Made by a program: the position numbers and the translations under genes. Below the pieces are notes generated by a model. It saw only the letters and a list, made by a program, of their open reading frames with translations, searched no databases and was not told the DNA's origin. 20,754 nucleotides of DNA from Sandaracinaceae bacterium (GTDB taxonomy: Bacteria; Myxococcota_A; Polyangia; Polyangiales; Sandaracinaceae), in the NCBI GenBank assembly GCA_020633195.1, contig JACKEC010000058.1, positions 1 through 20,754 of the forward strand, in the 5' to 3' direction. Numbering within the stretch: the first letter of the stretch is position 1; the number at the start of each line of letters is the position of its first letter. This document shows positions 1-6,744 of this stretch, one piece after another.

Positions 1-39
1 GAGCGGTGGGGTGCGGGCGCGATGGGCGAACCTGGCCGG

Positions 40-170
40 CTCGCCGTGCTCGTACTCGTGTTCGTGCCCCCGCTCGCGCTGGTCCCGCTCGTGCTGGTGC
101 TCGTGTTCTCGCTCGTGCTCGTGCCCGTGCTCGAGCTCGTGCCCGTGCTCGAGCTCCCGCTCGTGCCCAC
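40..170. repeat. CTCGTG-based simple-sequence tract
   Basis: Imperfect tandem hexamers related to CTCGTG (CACGAG on the other strand) fill this stretch. They include a perfect 18-bp tandem duplication, CTCGTGCCCGTGCTCGAG, at 118-135 and 136-153. All frames stay open through it. They would give Leu/Val-rich, Arg/Ala-rich or Cys/Ser-rich peptides on the plus strand, and a His/Glu-rich or Ser/Thr-rich peptide on the minus strand. None has a convincing start or family resemblance. It could be noncoding simple sequence, or the low-complexity part of a gene that runs off the left edge of the window. Confidence 0.75.
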
Positions 171-204
171 ACGCAGACGAAACCCCGTTCCATCGCGTAG
201 TCCC

Positions 205-227
205 GCGCAGCCTGCTACAGGCTGCGC
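205..227 (+). promoter_or_regulatory. Perfect hairpin abutting the methyltransferase start codon
   Basis: GCGCAGCCTG (205-214), loop CTA, and CAGGCTGCGC (218-227) form a perfect 10-bp stem. Its last base is directly followed by the ATG at 228. The stem occupies the place of a Shine-Dalgarno site, and none is visible. It could be an operator dyad for a repressor, a translation-limiting hairpin, or part of the repeat-rich upstream DNA. The structure is seen in the sequence; the function is inferred. Confidence 0.55.
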
Positions 228-1088
228 ATGCGTGAAGACTCGCCGAGCGCGACCGCCGTCGCCGTGGCGCTGGCGCGTGGCATCGCGACGCTCCCGGCTC
301 GGCACCCCGCTCCGGCCCCCGATCCTGTCGCCTCGCGCATGCTGCACCCGGGCCTCGGCGGGCTCCTCGACGGGCTCGCCCCCCTCGCGCGCCGAACGCG
401 CGCGGTCTCGTGGTCCCTGCGGGCAGCGTCGCTCGGGCTCGTCGACCACGTCGCGCTCCGAACCGCCGCGATCGACGCCGCGCTCCGCGACGCCTGCGCG
501 CGCGACGTTCCGCAAATCGTGTTGCTCGGTGCGGGCCTCGACGCGCGCGCGTGGCGGGTGCCGGAGCTGGCGGGGCGAACGGTCTTCGAGGTCGATCACC
601 CGGCGACCCAGCGGCTCAAGCGGCGCCGCGTCGCGGGCCTCACCCCTTGCGCCGCGGACCTGCGGTTCGTGTCCGTCGACTTCACCCGCGAGGACCTCGC
701 GGCGCGGCTCGGCGAGGAGGGTCACGACGCATCACGACCGACCTTCTGGATCTGGGAGGGCGTCACCATGTACCTCCCCGTCGAGGCCTCCCGGGCGACC
801 CTCACCGCGCTCGCCGGCCGCTCCGCGCCGGGCAGCGCGCTCGCCGTGACCTACGCCACGACCGACGACGGCCTCTGGTTCGCGCGGCTCTCCGGCCCCG
901 TGCGCCTCGCGTTCCGCGTCCTCGGCGAGCCGCTTCGCGGCATGACCTCGCCGGCCGACTTCGCGGCCCTGCTCGAGTCCACCGGCTGGACCCTGCGCGA
1001 CGACACGGGTCCCCCCGACTGGCGGCGTCGCTTCGGCTACGGCGCCGTCCTGACCATCGTCGAGCGCCTGGCCGTCGCCGCGATCTGA
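228..1088 (+). CDS. SAM-dependent methyltransferase, TIGR00027/LCM-like family
   Basis: This 286-residue protein is predicted to be a cytosolic class I methyltransferase of the TIGR00027 / leucine carboxyl methyltransferase-like group. The SAM-binding signature GAGLDARAWR is at about 101-110, followed by the acidic strand end FEVDHP at about 120-125. A second strand, FVSVDF, lies before the segment FWIWEGVTMYL that is typical of the family. The N-terminus SATAVAVALARG also fits the family, which supports the ATG at 228 although no ribosome binding site is visible; a perfect hairpin sits there instead. The substrate cannot be predicted, since family members methylate small molecules or carboxyl groups and most are uncharacterised. 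The gene ends 4 bases from the stop of the convergent lipoprotein gene. Confidence 0.9.
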   Translation: MREDSPSATAVAVALARGIATLPARHPAPAPDPVASRMLHPGLGGLLDGLAPLARRTRAVSWSLRAASLGLVDHVALRTAAIDAALRDACARDVPQIVLLGAGLDARAWRVPELAGRTVFEVDHPATQRLKRRRVAGLTPCAADLRFVSVDFTREDLAARLGEEGHDASRPTFWIWEGVTMYLPVEASRATLTALAGRSAPGSALAVTYATTDDGLWFARLSGPVRLAFRVLGEPLRGMTSPADFAALLESTGWTLRDDTGPPDWRRRFGYGAVLTIVERLAVAAI

Positions 1089-1092
1089 GCGG

Positions 1093-2112
1093 CTACGGCG
1101 CGACTCGCACGAGGAACGCGCGGTGGACCTCGCTCGGCGGCGGCTCCGCGGTGAGGGGCGCGAGCGCGTCGATGCTCGGCCGGTCGAGCCAGTACAGCAG
1201 GACGTCGGGCAGGCGAGGCCCGGCGAGCGTCGTGCGATCATCGGTGAGGACGTCGAACGGGCGGTCGGCCTCGTCCATCGCGGTTCCGTCGTCTCCGTCG
1301 GCCGCGCCCGGGCCGAAGAGCGCGGTGTCCCAGGCGCGGAGGAACGCGTCGCGCTCGGTCTCGGTGAGGCCCTGCTCGACGAGCTCCGCGCGGAGCGTCG
1401 ACCGCGCGGCCCCCACGGGCTCGGCGCCCGGCTCGAGCCGGACGCTCTGCCCCACCGCGGGCACCGCCGACCGCGTCGCGCGGACCGTCGCCCCGTCCAC
1501 GCGGACGCGCCACAGCGCCCCGACGGGCTCGCGGAGCGACGCGTTCTCGACGACGATCGCGTCGCCGTCCCAGCGCACCGCGAGCGGCAGCGCGGGGGCC
1601 GGACCGCGCGCGGCGAGCCGATAGAACAAGAGCGGCGCGCGGACCGCGCCGACCTCGAGGCACGCCGCGTCGGGCGTCTCGTAGATCGGCAGCTCGGCCG
1701 CTTCGCAGTAGCCGTCGGGGCAGCGCGAGTCGTCCACGCCAGGGTAGGCGCCGGCGCAGTGCGGCCCGACCCGAGCACGCCACCGGAGCGGCGACAGGTC
1801 GGTCTGCGGGTAGTGCTCGACGACGGACAGACCCGCCGGCGGCTCCACGCGGAGATCGAGCGTGAACTGGTCGTCGGTGTGGACGTAGAGGACGGGCTTG
1901 TCCGCCGTCATCGCCTCCATCACCCGCTGGCCGGGGCCCGCCGACACCTCGAAGCCGGCGCCCCGGACGCTGATCAGCCCCCACTCGTGGAGCGCGTACG
2001 TGGGCGACGCGGTCCCCGGATCGCGAGCTGGCGCCTCCGTCTCGACCCGAGAGGGAGTGCCGCCGCTGCAGGCGACGGTGAGGAGCGCGAGCGCGAGCGT
2101 CAGGCGGTGCAC
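1093..2112 (-). CDS. Putative lipoprotein with a HEWG motif, unknown function
   Basis: The reading frame extends upstream, but the GTG at 2112 is preferred. It gives a compact signal peptide (VHRLTLALALLTVAC) with a lipobox cysteine at residue 15, whereas the upstream extension is Arg/Pro-rich and unlike a secreted N-terminus. The mature protein of about 325 residues starts with a short Thr/Glu/Pro linker. The motif YALHEWGLISV follows at about 39-49; similar HEWG motifs occur in other myxobacterial secreted proteins of unknown role. Three closely spaced cysteines (in the segments HCAGAYPG, SRCPDGYC) suggest a disulfide-stabilised region. No catalytic motif was recognised. It lies 58 bases downstream of a small Cys-rich gene on the same strand and may be co-transcribed with it. 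Its 3' end converges on the methyltransferase. Confidence 0.8.
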   Translation of the reverse strand: MHRLTLALALLTVACSGGTPSRVETEAPARDPGTASPTYALHEWGLISVRGAGFEVSAGPGQRVMEAMTADKPVLYVHTDDQFTLDLRVEPPAGLSVVEHYPQTDLSPLRWRARVGPHCAGAYPGVDDSRCPDGYCEAAELPIYETPDAACLEVGAVRAPLLFYRLAARGPAPALPLAVRWDGDAIVVENASLREPVGALWRVRVDGATVRATRSAVPAVGQSVRLEPGAEPVGAARSTLRAELVEQGLTETERDAFLRAWDTALFGPGAADGDDGTAMDEADRPFDVLTDDRTTLAGPRLPDVLLYWLDRPSIDALAPLTAEPPPSEVHRAFLVRVAP

Positions 2113-2170
2113 GCCCCAGCGTACGCCGCGGCGGGCCGGATCGATTCCTCCGATCGCGACCCGAGGGCGT

Positions 2171-2371
2171 TCAGGACTTGGGCGAGCGCTTCTCGACGGC
2201 GCCGGCGTCGCGGTGCCGCGCGCCGGCCGCGTGCGCGTCCCAGCAGTCCACCGAGCAGAAGAAGAGCGCCGTCCGCGACCGGTTGCACGTCGATACACTG
2301 CAAGCGTAGTAGTCGACGTCGAAGCCGATCGGCTTGCGACACGCGCTGCACACCTTCCACGTCGCCGCCAT
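2171..2371 (-). CDS. Small Cys-rich, probably zinc-binding protein
   Basis: This 66-residue protein has the pattern CSAC near the start (C8, C11), then C24 and C29, and a second pair in FFCSVDCWDAH (C39, C43). That spacing suggests one or two zinc knuckles. The segment YYACSVSTCNRSRT and the tail ARHRDAGAVEK look strongly conserved in style, and similar short proteins of unknown function occur in Myxococcota. The ATG at 2371 is preferred over one six codons upstream (2389) because AGGGAG precedes it, although the spacing is short. There is no signal peptide, so it is likely cytosolic. It is the first gene of a possible two-gene unit with the downstream lipoprotein. A role in nucleic-acid or protein binding is only a guess from the zinc-ribbon look. 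Confidence 0.78.
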   Translation of the reverse strand: MAATWKVCSACRKPIGFDVDYYACSVSTCNRSRTALFFCSVDCWDAHAAGARHRDAGAVEKRSPKS

Positions 2372-2443
2372 CGCTCCCTGGTACCTCATGCGAGAGACCG
2401 CGCCAAGGTCGCTTCGCGCGGCCGGGGTCGATAGGCTCGTCGG

Positions 2444-3946
2444 GTGATCACCCGATCTCCGTGGGTCGTGATGGCCGTGGCGCTGGTGGCGTGCGGGGAC
2501 CCCGGCCCCGTCGACGCGGGCGGCGCGCCCGACGCAGGCGCCCTCGACGCGGCCGCGCGCGACGCCACGGCGGGCGACGCGGGGGACGTCGACGCCGCCG
2601 TCGCGGACACCGTCACCGACACCGACTACGCGGCCGACGACGACCCCGACCTCCTGAACCCCGAGCGGGGCATCTACTACTGGGACCCGAACCCCGGCGA
2701 TCCCCACACGCTCGTCGCGGAGTGGCTCTACCTCGGCGCCGAGTGCGACCGCGATCTCGTCTGGGCCGGCGCGGGGGACGCGGCCACGAGCCCCGTCCTC
2801 GACGCGTACGCCGCTCGCCTCGTGGAGCACCGCGCCGCGGGGCGCAAGGTCGTGTTCCGGCCTCGCTACGACACCCCGTCGACCGAGGGCGAGCTGAACC
2901 GCTGCGGCGTCTTCCAGGCGAGCGACGCCGCGCGCATGCGGGCCCACGTCGACGCGGTGGCGGCGATGCTCGCCGACTTCGTCGACGTGATCGCGTTCGT
3001 CGAGGCCGGCTACCTCGGGCGCTGGGGCGAGTGGAACCACGCCGGGCACGCGGCCTCCACCGCGCCGGTGCTCGTGGACCCGGACGCGCGACGGGCGTTC
3101 CTCGCGTACGTGGCCGAGACCTACCGCGCGGCCGGCGTCGATCGCTTCGTCGAGGTGCGGCGCCCGCTCTTCGCGCGCGAGCTCGTCGACGCCGATCCGA
3201 CCGCACACATCGGCCTCTACAACGACTGCTTCATGACCGACGCGTCCGACCAGGGGACCTACTCGAACGTCGAGAGCGGCAACCCGTCCAACTTCGACAG
3301 CAGCGAGGCGGCGAAGGCGTGGGCCGTCGCGCACACCGCGAGCGCGCCGTTCGGCGGCGAGACGTGCCCGACCGACGGTCGCGAGCGCTGGCGCGACTGC
3401 GACGCGATGGTCGGCGACGCGTCCGAGCCCGGCGCGCTGCACATGAGCTACCTGCACGGCGGCTACGCCGAGGAGGCGCGCCCCACGTGGGAGGCGATGG
3501 GCTGCTACGACGAGCTCCGGCGGCGGCTCGGCTATCGCTTCGAGGTCGTGTCGGTCGAGTACGCGCCCGCCGCGACGGTCGGTCAGCCGACCACGATCGC
3601 GATCCAGATCCGCAACACCGGCTGGGCCCGCCTCCACAACCCGCGCCGCGCGTCGGTGGTGCTGCGCGGCGACGAGCGGCTCGTCGTCGGGGGCGCGGAG
3701 CTGCCCGGATCGGTCGAGGGCGACGACGTCGTCACGTGGGGGCCGGGCGAGGTGATCACCGTCCGCGCGCGCTTCGCCGCGCCCGCCGTCGGGACGTATG
3801 GGCTGCGCCTGTGGCTGCCCGACGCGGACCGGCCGGACGTGATCCCGTACGCGATCGCGATCGCGTCGACCCGCGGCGGCGCGCCCCTGCGCGACGGGGC
3901 CACGGGCGAGAACGACCTCGGCCTCACGATGACCGTGACGCCCTGA
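2444..3946 (+). CDS. DUF4874/DUF4832-type lipoprotein, glycoside-hydrolase-like
   Basis: This 500-residue secreted protein starts at GTG 2444. Its signal peptide ends in ALVAC (C17), and an Asp/Ala/Gly-rich linker runs to about residue 65, a common myxobacterial lipoprotein spacer. The domain then opens with NPERGIYY (72-79) and contains FRPRYD (138-143), EAGYLGRWGEWN (187-198), LYNDCFM (258-264) and LHMSYLH (332-338). These are landmarks of the DUF4874 + DUF4832 pair, which resembles a TIM-barrel glycoside hydrolase followed by a beta domain. Conserved Glu187 and Glu196 would be candidates for acid/base residues, but no activity is established. The C-terminal 365-500 looks like an all-beta module (IQIRNTGWARLHNPR). 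It is followed after 37 bases by another lipoprotein gene on the same strand, so the two may be co-transcribed. Confidence 0.86.
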   Translation: MITRSPWVVMAVALVACGDPGPVDAGGAPDAGALDAAARDATAGDAGDVDAAVADTVTDTDYAADDDPDLLNPERGIYYWDPNPGDPHTLVAEWLYLGAECDRDLVWAGAGDAATSPVLDAYAARLVEHRAAGRKVVFRPRYDTPSTEGELNRCGVFQASDAARMRAHVDAVAAMLADFVDVIAFVEAGYLGRWGEWNHAGHAASTAPVLVDPDARRAFLAYVAETYRAAGVDRFVEVRRPLFARELVDADPTAHIGLYNDCFMTDASDQGTYSNVESGNPSNFDSSEAAKAWAVAHTASAPFGGETCPTDGRERWRDCDAMVGDASEPGALHMSYLHGGYAEEARPTWEAMGCYDELRRRLGYRFEVVSVEYAPAATVGQPTTIAIQIRNTGWARLHNPRRASVVLRGDERLVVGGAELPGSVEGDDVVTWGPGEVITVRARFAAPAVGTYGLRLWLPDADRPDVIPYAIAIASTRGGAPLRDGATGENDLGLTMTVTP

Positions 3947-3983
3947 GATCGATCGGCTGGCGCCGCTCGCGCGTAGTGCCTCC

Positions 3984-5069
3984 GTGAAGCTCGTCGTCCC
4001 CGCGCTCACCCTCACGCTCGCTGCCTGCTCGAGCGCCCCGCCGCGGATCGCGAGCGCCGACGGCGACCCCCGCGTCGCGGCGGACGACGCGACGCCGACC
4101 TGCCTCCGCGTCGTCGGCGCGCGCGCCCCGGGCGGCGAGCCCCTCGAGCTCGCGGTGCGCGACGGGCGGCTCGTCCGAGACATGGACTGCGAGGCCACCC
4201 TCGACGCCGACGGCCGCTTCGCGGTCCCCGCCTTCATCGACAGCCACGTCCACCTCGCGTACCTCCCGCGCGGCCCCCAGCTCGCCGCGGGCGGGGTCGC
4301 CGCCGCCGTGGATCTCGCCTCTCCGATCGCGTTCCTCGAGACCGACCCGGCGCCGCTGCGGCTCGTGCGCGCCGGCCCGATGATCGGCGCGCCCGACGGC
4401 TACCCCACGACGAGCTGGGGTCGGGACGGCTACGGCGTCGCCTGCACCGACGCCGCCTCGTGCCGCGACGCCGTCGATCGCGCGATCACCGCGGGCGCCG
4501 GCGTGATCAAGATCTCGCTCGGCGCCGGCCCCGATCTGGACGACGCCTCGATCGCCGCGATCGTCGAGCGCGCCCACGACGCGGGCGTGCGGGTCGCCGT
4601 CCACGCGCTCGGCGACGCCGACGCCGCGCGCGCCGCGAGGCTCGGCGCCGACGTGCTCGCCCACACCCCGACCGCGCCCCTCGAGCCCGCGACCATCGAC
4701 GCGTGGTCGAGCCGCGCGGTCGTCAGCACGTTGGGCGCGTTCGGCGGAGGCGTCGGGGCGATCGAGAACCTGCGACGGCTGCGCGAGGCCGGCGCCACGG
4801 TGCTCTACGGGACCGACCTCGGGAACACGAGCACGGCGTCGATCGACGGCCGCGAGCTCGCGCTGCTCGAGCAGGCCGGCCTCGACGGAGCCGCGATCCT
4901 CGCCGCGGCCACCTCCGCGCCCGCCGCGTTCTGGGGCCTCGACGACCTCGGCGCGCTCGAGCCCGGGCGCGCCGCGAGCTTCCTGCTCCTCGACGCCGAT
5001 CCGCTCGAGGACCCGTCGACGCTCACGGCGCCGGCGGTCGTGGTGCTCGACGGCCACCGCCTGGAGTGA
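3984..5069 (+). CDS. Amidohydrolase-family lipoprotein
   Basis: This 361-residue protein starts at GTG 3984, with a short signal peptide and lipobox LAAC (C15). The metal-dependent amidohydrolase signature is complete. It has DSHVH (H88, H90), a candidate bridging lysine in GVIKISLG (K176), H207 in VAVHALG, H227 in LAHT, and the catalytic aspartate D278 in LYGTDLG. The tail LGALEPGRAASFLLLDADPLED is the usual C-terminal strand-forming segment. These enzymes hydrolyse C-N or related bonds in ring amides, peptides or lactones. The imidazolonepropionase/prolidase-like branch fits best, but the substrate is unknown. Anchoring outside the cytoplasm suggests processing of a scavenged or external compound. 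Its 3' end converges on the Cys-rich operon, with an inverted-repeat element between them. Confidence 0.9.
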   Translation: MKLVVPALTLTLAACSSAPPRIASADGDPRVAADDATPTCLRVVGARAPGGEPLELAVRDGRLVRDMDCEATLDADGRFAVPAFIDSHVHLAYLPRGPQLAAGGVAAAVDLASPIAFLETDPAPLRLVRAGPMIGAPDGYPTTSWGRDGYGVACTDAASCRDAVDRAITAGAGVIKISLGAGPDLDDASIAAIVERAHDAGVRVAVHALGDADAARAARLGADVLAHTPTAPLEPATIDAWSSRAVVSTLGAFGGGVGAIENLRRLREAGATVLYGTDLGNTSTASIDGRELALLEQAGLDGAAILAAATSAPAAFWGLDDLGALEPGRAASFLLLDADPLEDPSTLTAPAVVVLDGHRLE

Positions 5070-5093
5070 CCCGGCTTGGCGCAGGTCAGCGTC

Positions 5094-5241
5094 GTGGAAT
5101 TTCACGCGGAGGACGCGAAGGAGCAAAGGGACGTTCGGTCCGATCGCGATCGCCGGGGCACATTGCAATCGCCATCCCGACCCAGCCTCCCTTTCTCTCT
5201 GCGTCTCTTCGCTCCTCTGCGTACTTTGCGTGAAATTCCAC
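5094..5241. repeat. Dispersed inverted-repeat element, copy 1
   Basis: Arms of 40 bases at 5094-5133 and 5202-5241 match at 33 of 40 positions in inverted orientation. The outer 14 bases are perfect (GTGGAATTTCACGC and its complement). Each arm carries the staggered CGCAAAG / CGCGAAGGAG periodicity also seen at 19581-19721. The interior of about 68 bases has no evident gene. The element sits between two convergent stop codons (5069 and 5252), so it may also act as a bidirectional transcript end. Sequences of this general 'TTTCACGCAAAG' type are common in intergenic DNA of large environmental bacterial genomes. Confidence 0.88.
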
Positions 5242-5251
5242 CACCGCCGAG

Positions 5252-6712
5252 CTACGGGCTGGCGCAGGTGCCGCTGGTGGCGACGTCGGTGCCGGCCATG
5301 TTGGCGAAACACTCGTTGTCGTGGGTGAGCCCGTCGCAGCCGCAGACGGGGGTCACCTCGAACGTGCACGCGGTCGGCCGGGGCTGGCAGGTCCCGATCT
5401 CGTCGGCCGCGCCGCAGCCGATCATCGACGCCGGGTAGTCGCACCACTCGTCGGGGCGACACACGGCGCCCGCGAAGCCGCCGCAGTCGCCGCCGACCGG
5501 ACGGTCGCAGCCCTCGTGCGCGGCGAGACAGGTCATCTCGTCGGGCGACAGCGACCCGCAGTCGAAGCCGACGCACGAGCACCCCGAGAGCGACCGGCAC
5601 GCGGCGCCGTCGAAGTACCAGCCCAGCTCGAGGTCGCAGGCGCCGTCGGCGGTCACGTCGGAGGCGCGGCACGCGCCCATGCACTCGCCATCGTGGGCGA
5701 CGTTGATGGTGAGCGAGGTCGCCATGTCGTCGCAGCCATAGGTGCGACCGTCGCAGCCGCAGACGGGCGGGCCCGGATCGGGGCAGGACCAGCCCGGCGG
5801 CGGGGCGGACGAGCAGACCCCGCGCGCCCCACACGCGCCGCGCGGCTTCTGGCACCACTCGCCCGGGCCGCACTCGGAGCTGTCGTCGCAGCCCGGCGGC
5901 GGGCCGAAGCAGTGACGATGCGCGGCCTCGCACTCGGCCACGTCGAACGACCAACCGTCGCCGCAGTCGGCGCCGACGCAGTCGCAGCCGGTCTGGCTGA
6001 CGCACGCGGTGCCGTCCCAGAAGATCCCGAGGAGGGCGTCGCAGGGCCCCTCGCCCACCGCTTCCTGGGGGGCGCACGAGTGGCAGCCGGAGCGCGCCTG
6101 CTCGCACTCGAGGGTCGTCGCGTACGTGCTCCCGCAGTCCGCGCCGACGCAGCCGCAGCCACCGATCGTGGTGCAGCGGGAGCCGTCCCAGACGATCCCG
6201 ACGATGGCCGCGCAGTCGCCGTCGCCGCGCGCGTCCATCGCCTCGCACATCGGCGGCGGACCGCACGCGCCGTCGCTCGCGACGCCCACGCCCGCGCGCC
6301 CGGCTTCGCAGCCGTTGGGGTAGGTCACCCCATCACAGCCGCAGGCCGGCGCCGCGATCGTCGCGCAGTCCTCGGGCCGCGGGATGCAGGTGCCAGTGAC
6401 CATCCCCTCGCCGCAGCCGGGGACCGCGCAGTAGTCGGTGGGCGCGCAGTCCGCGTTGCTCGAGCACTCGTTGGTGCAGGCGATCTCGATGCACGCGCCG
6501 CCCGGCTCGGTGCAGATGCCGCAGCTCGAGTTGCAGCACACCTCACCGGCGCCGCAGAGGACGGGGCCGCACTGCTCGCGGGCGGAGCCGCCGTCGGAGG
6601 CGCTGGCGTCGAGGCCGCCGTCGTTGGAGCCCACGTGGACGCGCTGGCAGCCGAGGAGCCCCGACGCGAGGCCGAGCAGGCACGAAGCGAAGAACGCCGA
6701 ACGAGAAGTCAT
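5252..6712 (-). CDS. Modular Cys-rich lipoprotein with three Kazal-like domains
   Basis: This 486-residue protein starts at ATG 6712 and has a lipobox ending at C22 (LASGLLGC). After a Gly/Asp/Ser linker it is built from disulfide-rich modules. Kazal-like domains with the PVCGCDGxTY-type core lie at about 116-150, 310-344 and 449-483. Each is preceded by a short module with a dEWC/dYC motif (about 89-109, 281-300, 418-442). A different repeated module, with the pattern C-x4-G-x2-(W/F)DG-x2-C-x4-GC-x-CVG-x-DC and ending AxxxC, lies at about 167-210, 224-268 and 359-402. Kazal domains usually inhibit serine proteases or bind ligands extracellularly. The gene begins 32 bases after the stop of the propeller gene and is the third gene of the riboswitch operon. 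Its role in that operon is unknown. Confidence 0.9.
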   Translation of the reverse strand: MTSRSAFFASCLLGLASGLLGCQRVHVGSNDGGLDASASDGGSAREQCGPVLCGAGEVCCNSSCGICTEPGGACIEIACTNECSSNADCAPTDYCAVPGCGEGMVTGTCIPRPEDCATIAAPACGCDGVTYPNGCEAGRAGVGVASDGACGPPPMCEAMDARGDGDCAAIVGIVWDGSRCTTIGGCGCVGADCGSTYATTLECEQARSGCHSCAPQEAVGEGPCDALLGIFWDGTACVSQTGCDCVGADCGDGWSFDVAECEAAHRHCFGPPPGCDDSSECGPGEWCQKPRGACGARGVCSSAPPPGWSCPDPGPPVCGCDGRTYGCDDMATSLTINVAHDGECMGACRASDVTADGACDLELGWYFDGAACRSLSGCSCVGFDCGSLSPDEMTCLAAHEGCDRPVGGDCGGFAGAVCRPDEWCDYPASMIGCGAADEIGTCQPRPTACTFEVTPVCGCDGLTHDNECFANMAGTDVATSGTCASP

Positions 6713-6744
6713 GCCGGCTGCGTGGCCGGTCCGTCGGGCTTCCG

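Noticed and set aside
40..170. CRISPR-like array
   Set aside because: The units are six bases and degenerate, with no spacers of even length. It is simple-sequence DNA.
1123..3987. Long plus-strand frame of over 950 codons
   Set aside because: It is Arg-rich and low-complexity, antisense to the lipoprotein and in another frame of the DUF4832 gene. It has no domain.
2372..4237. Long upstream extension of the small Cys-rich gene
   Set aside because: The extension is antisense to two clear lipoprotein genes and has shadow-frame composition. Only the last 66 codons look like a protein.
5076..5438. Short frame through the first inverted-repeat element
   Set aside because: The peptide is just the translated repeat running into antisense of the Cys-rich gene. 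Such repeat translations are common false genes.
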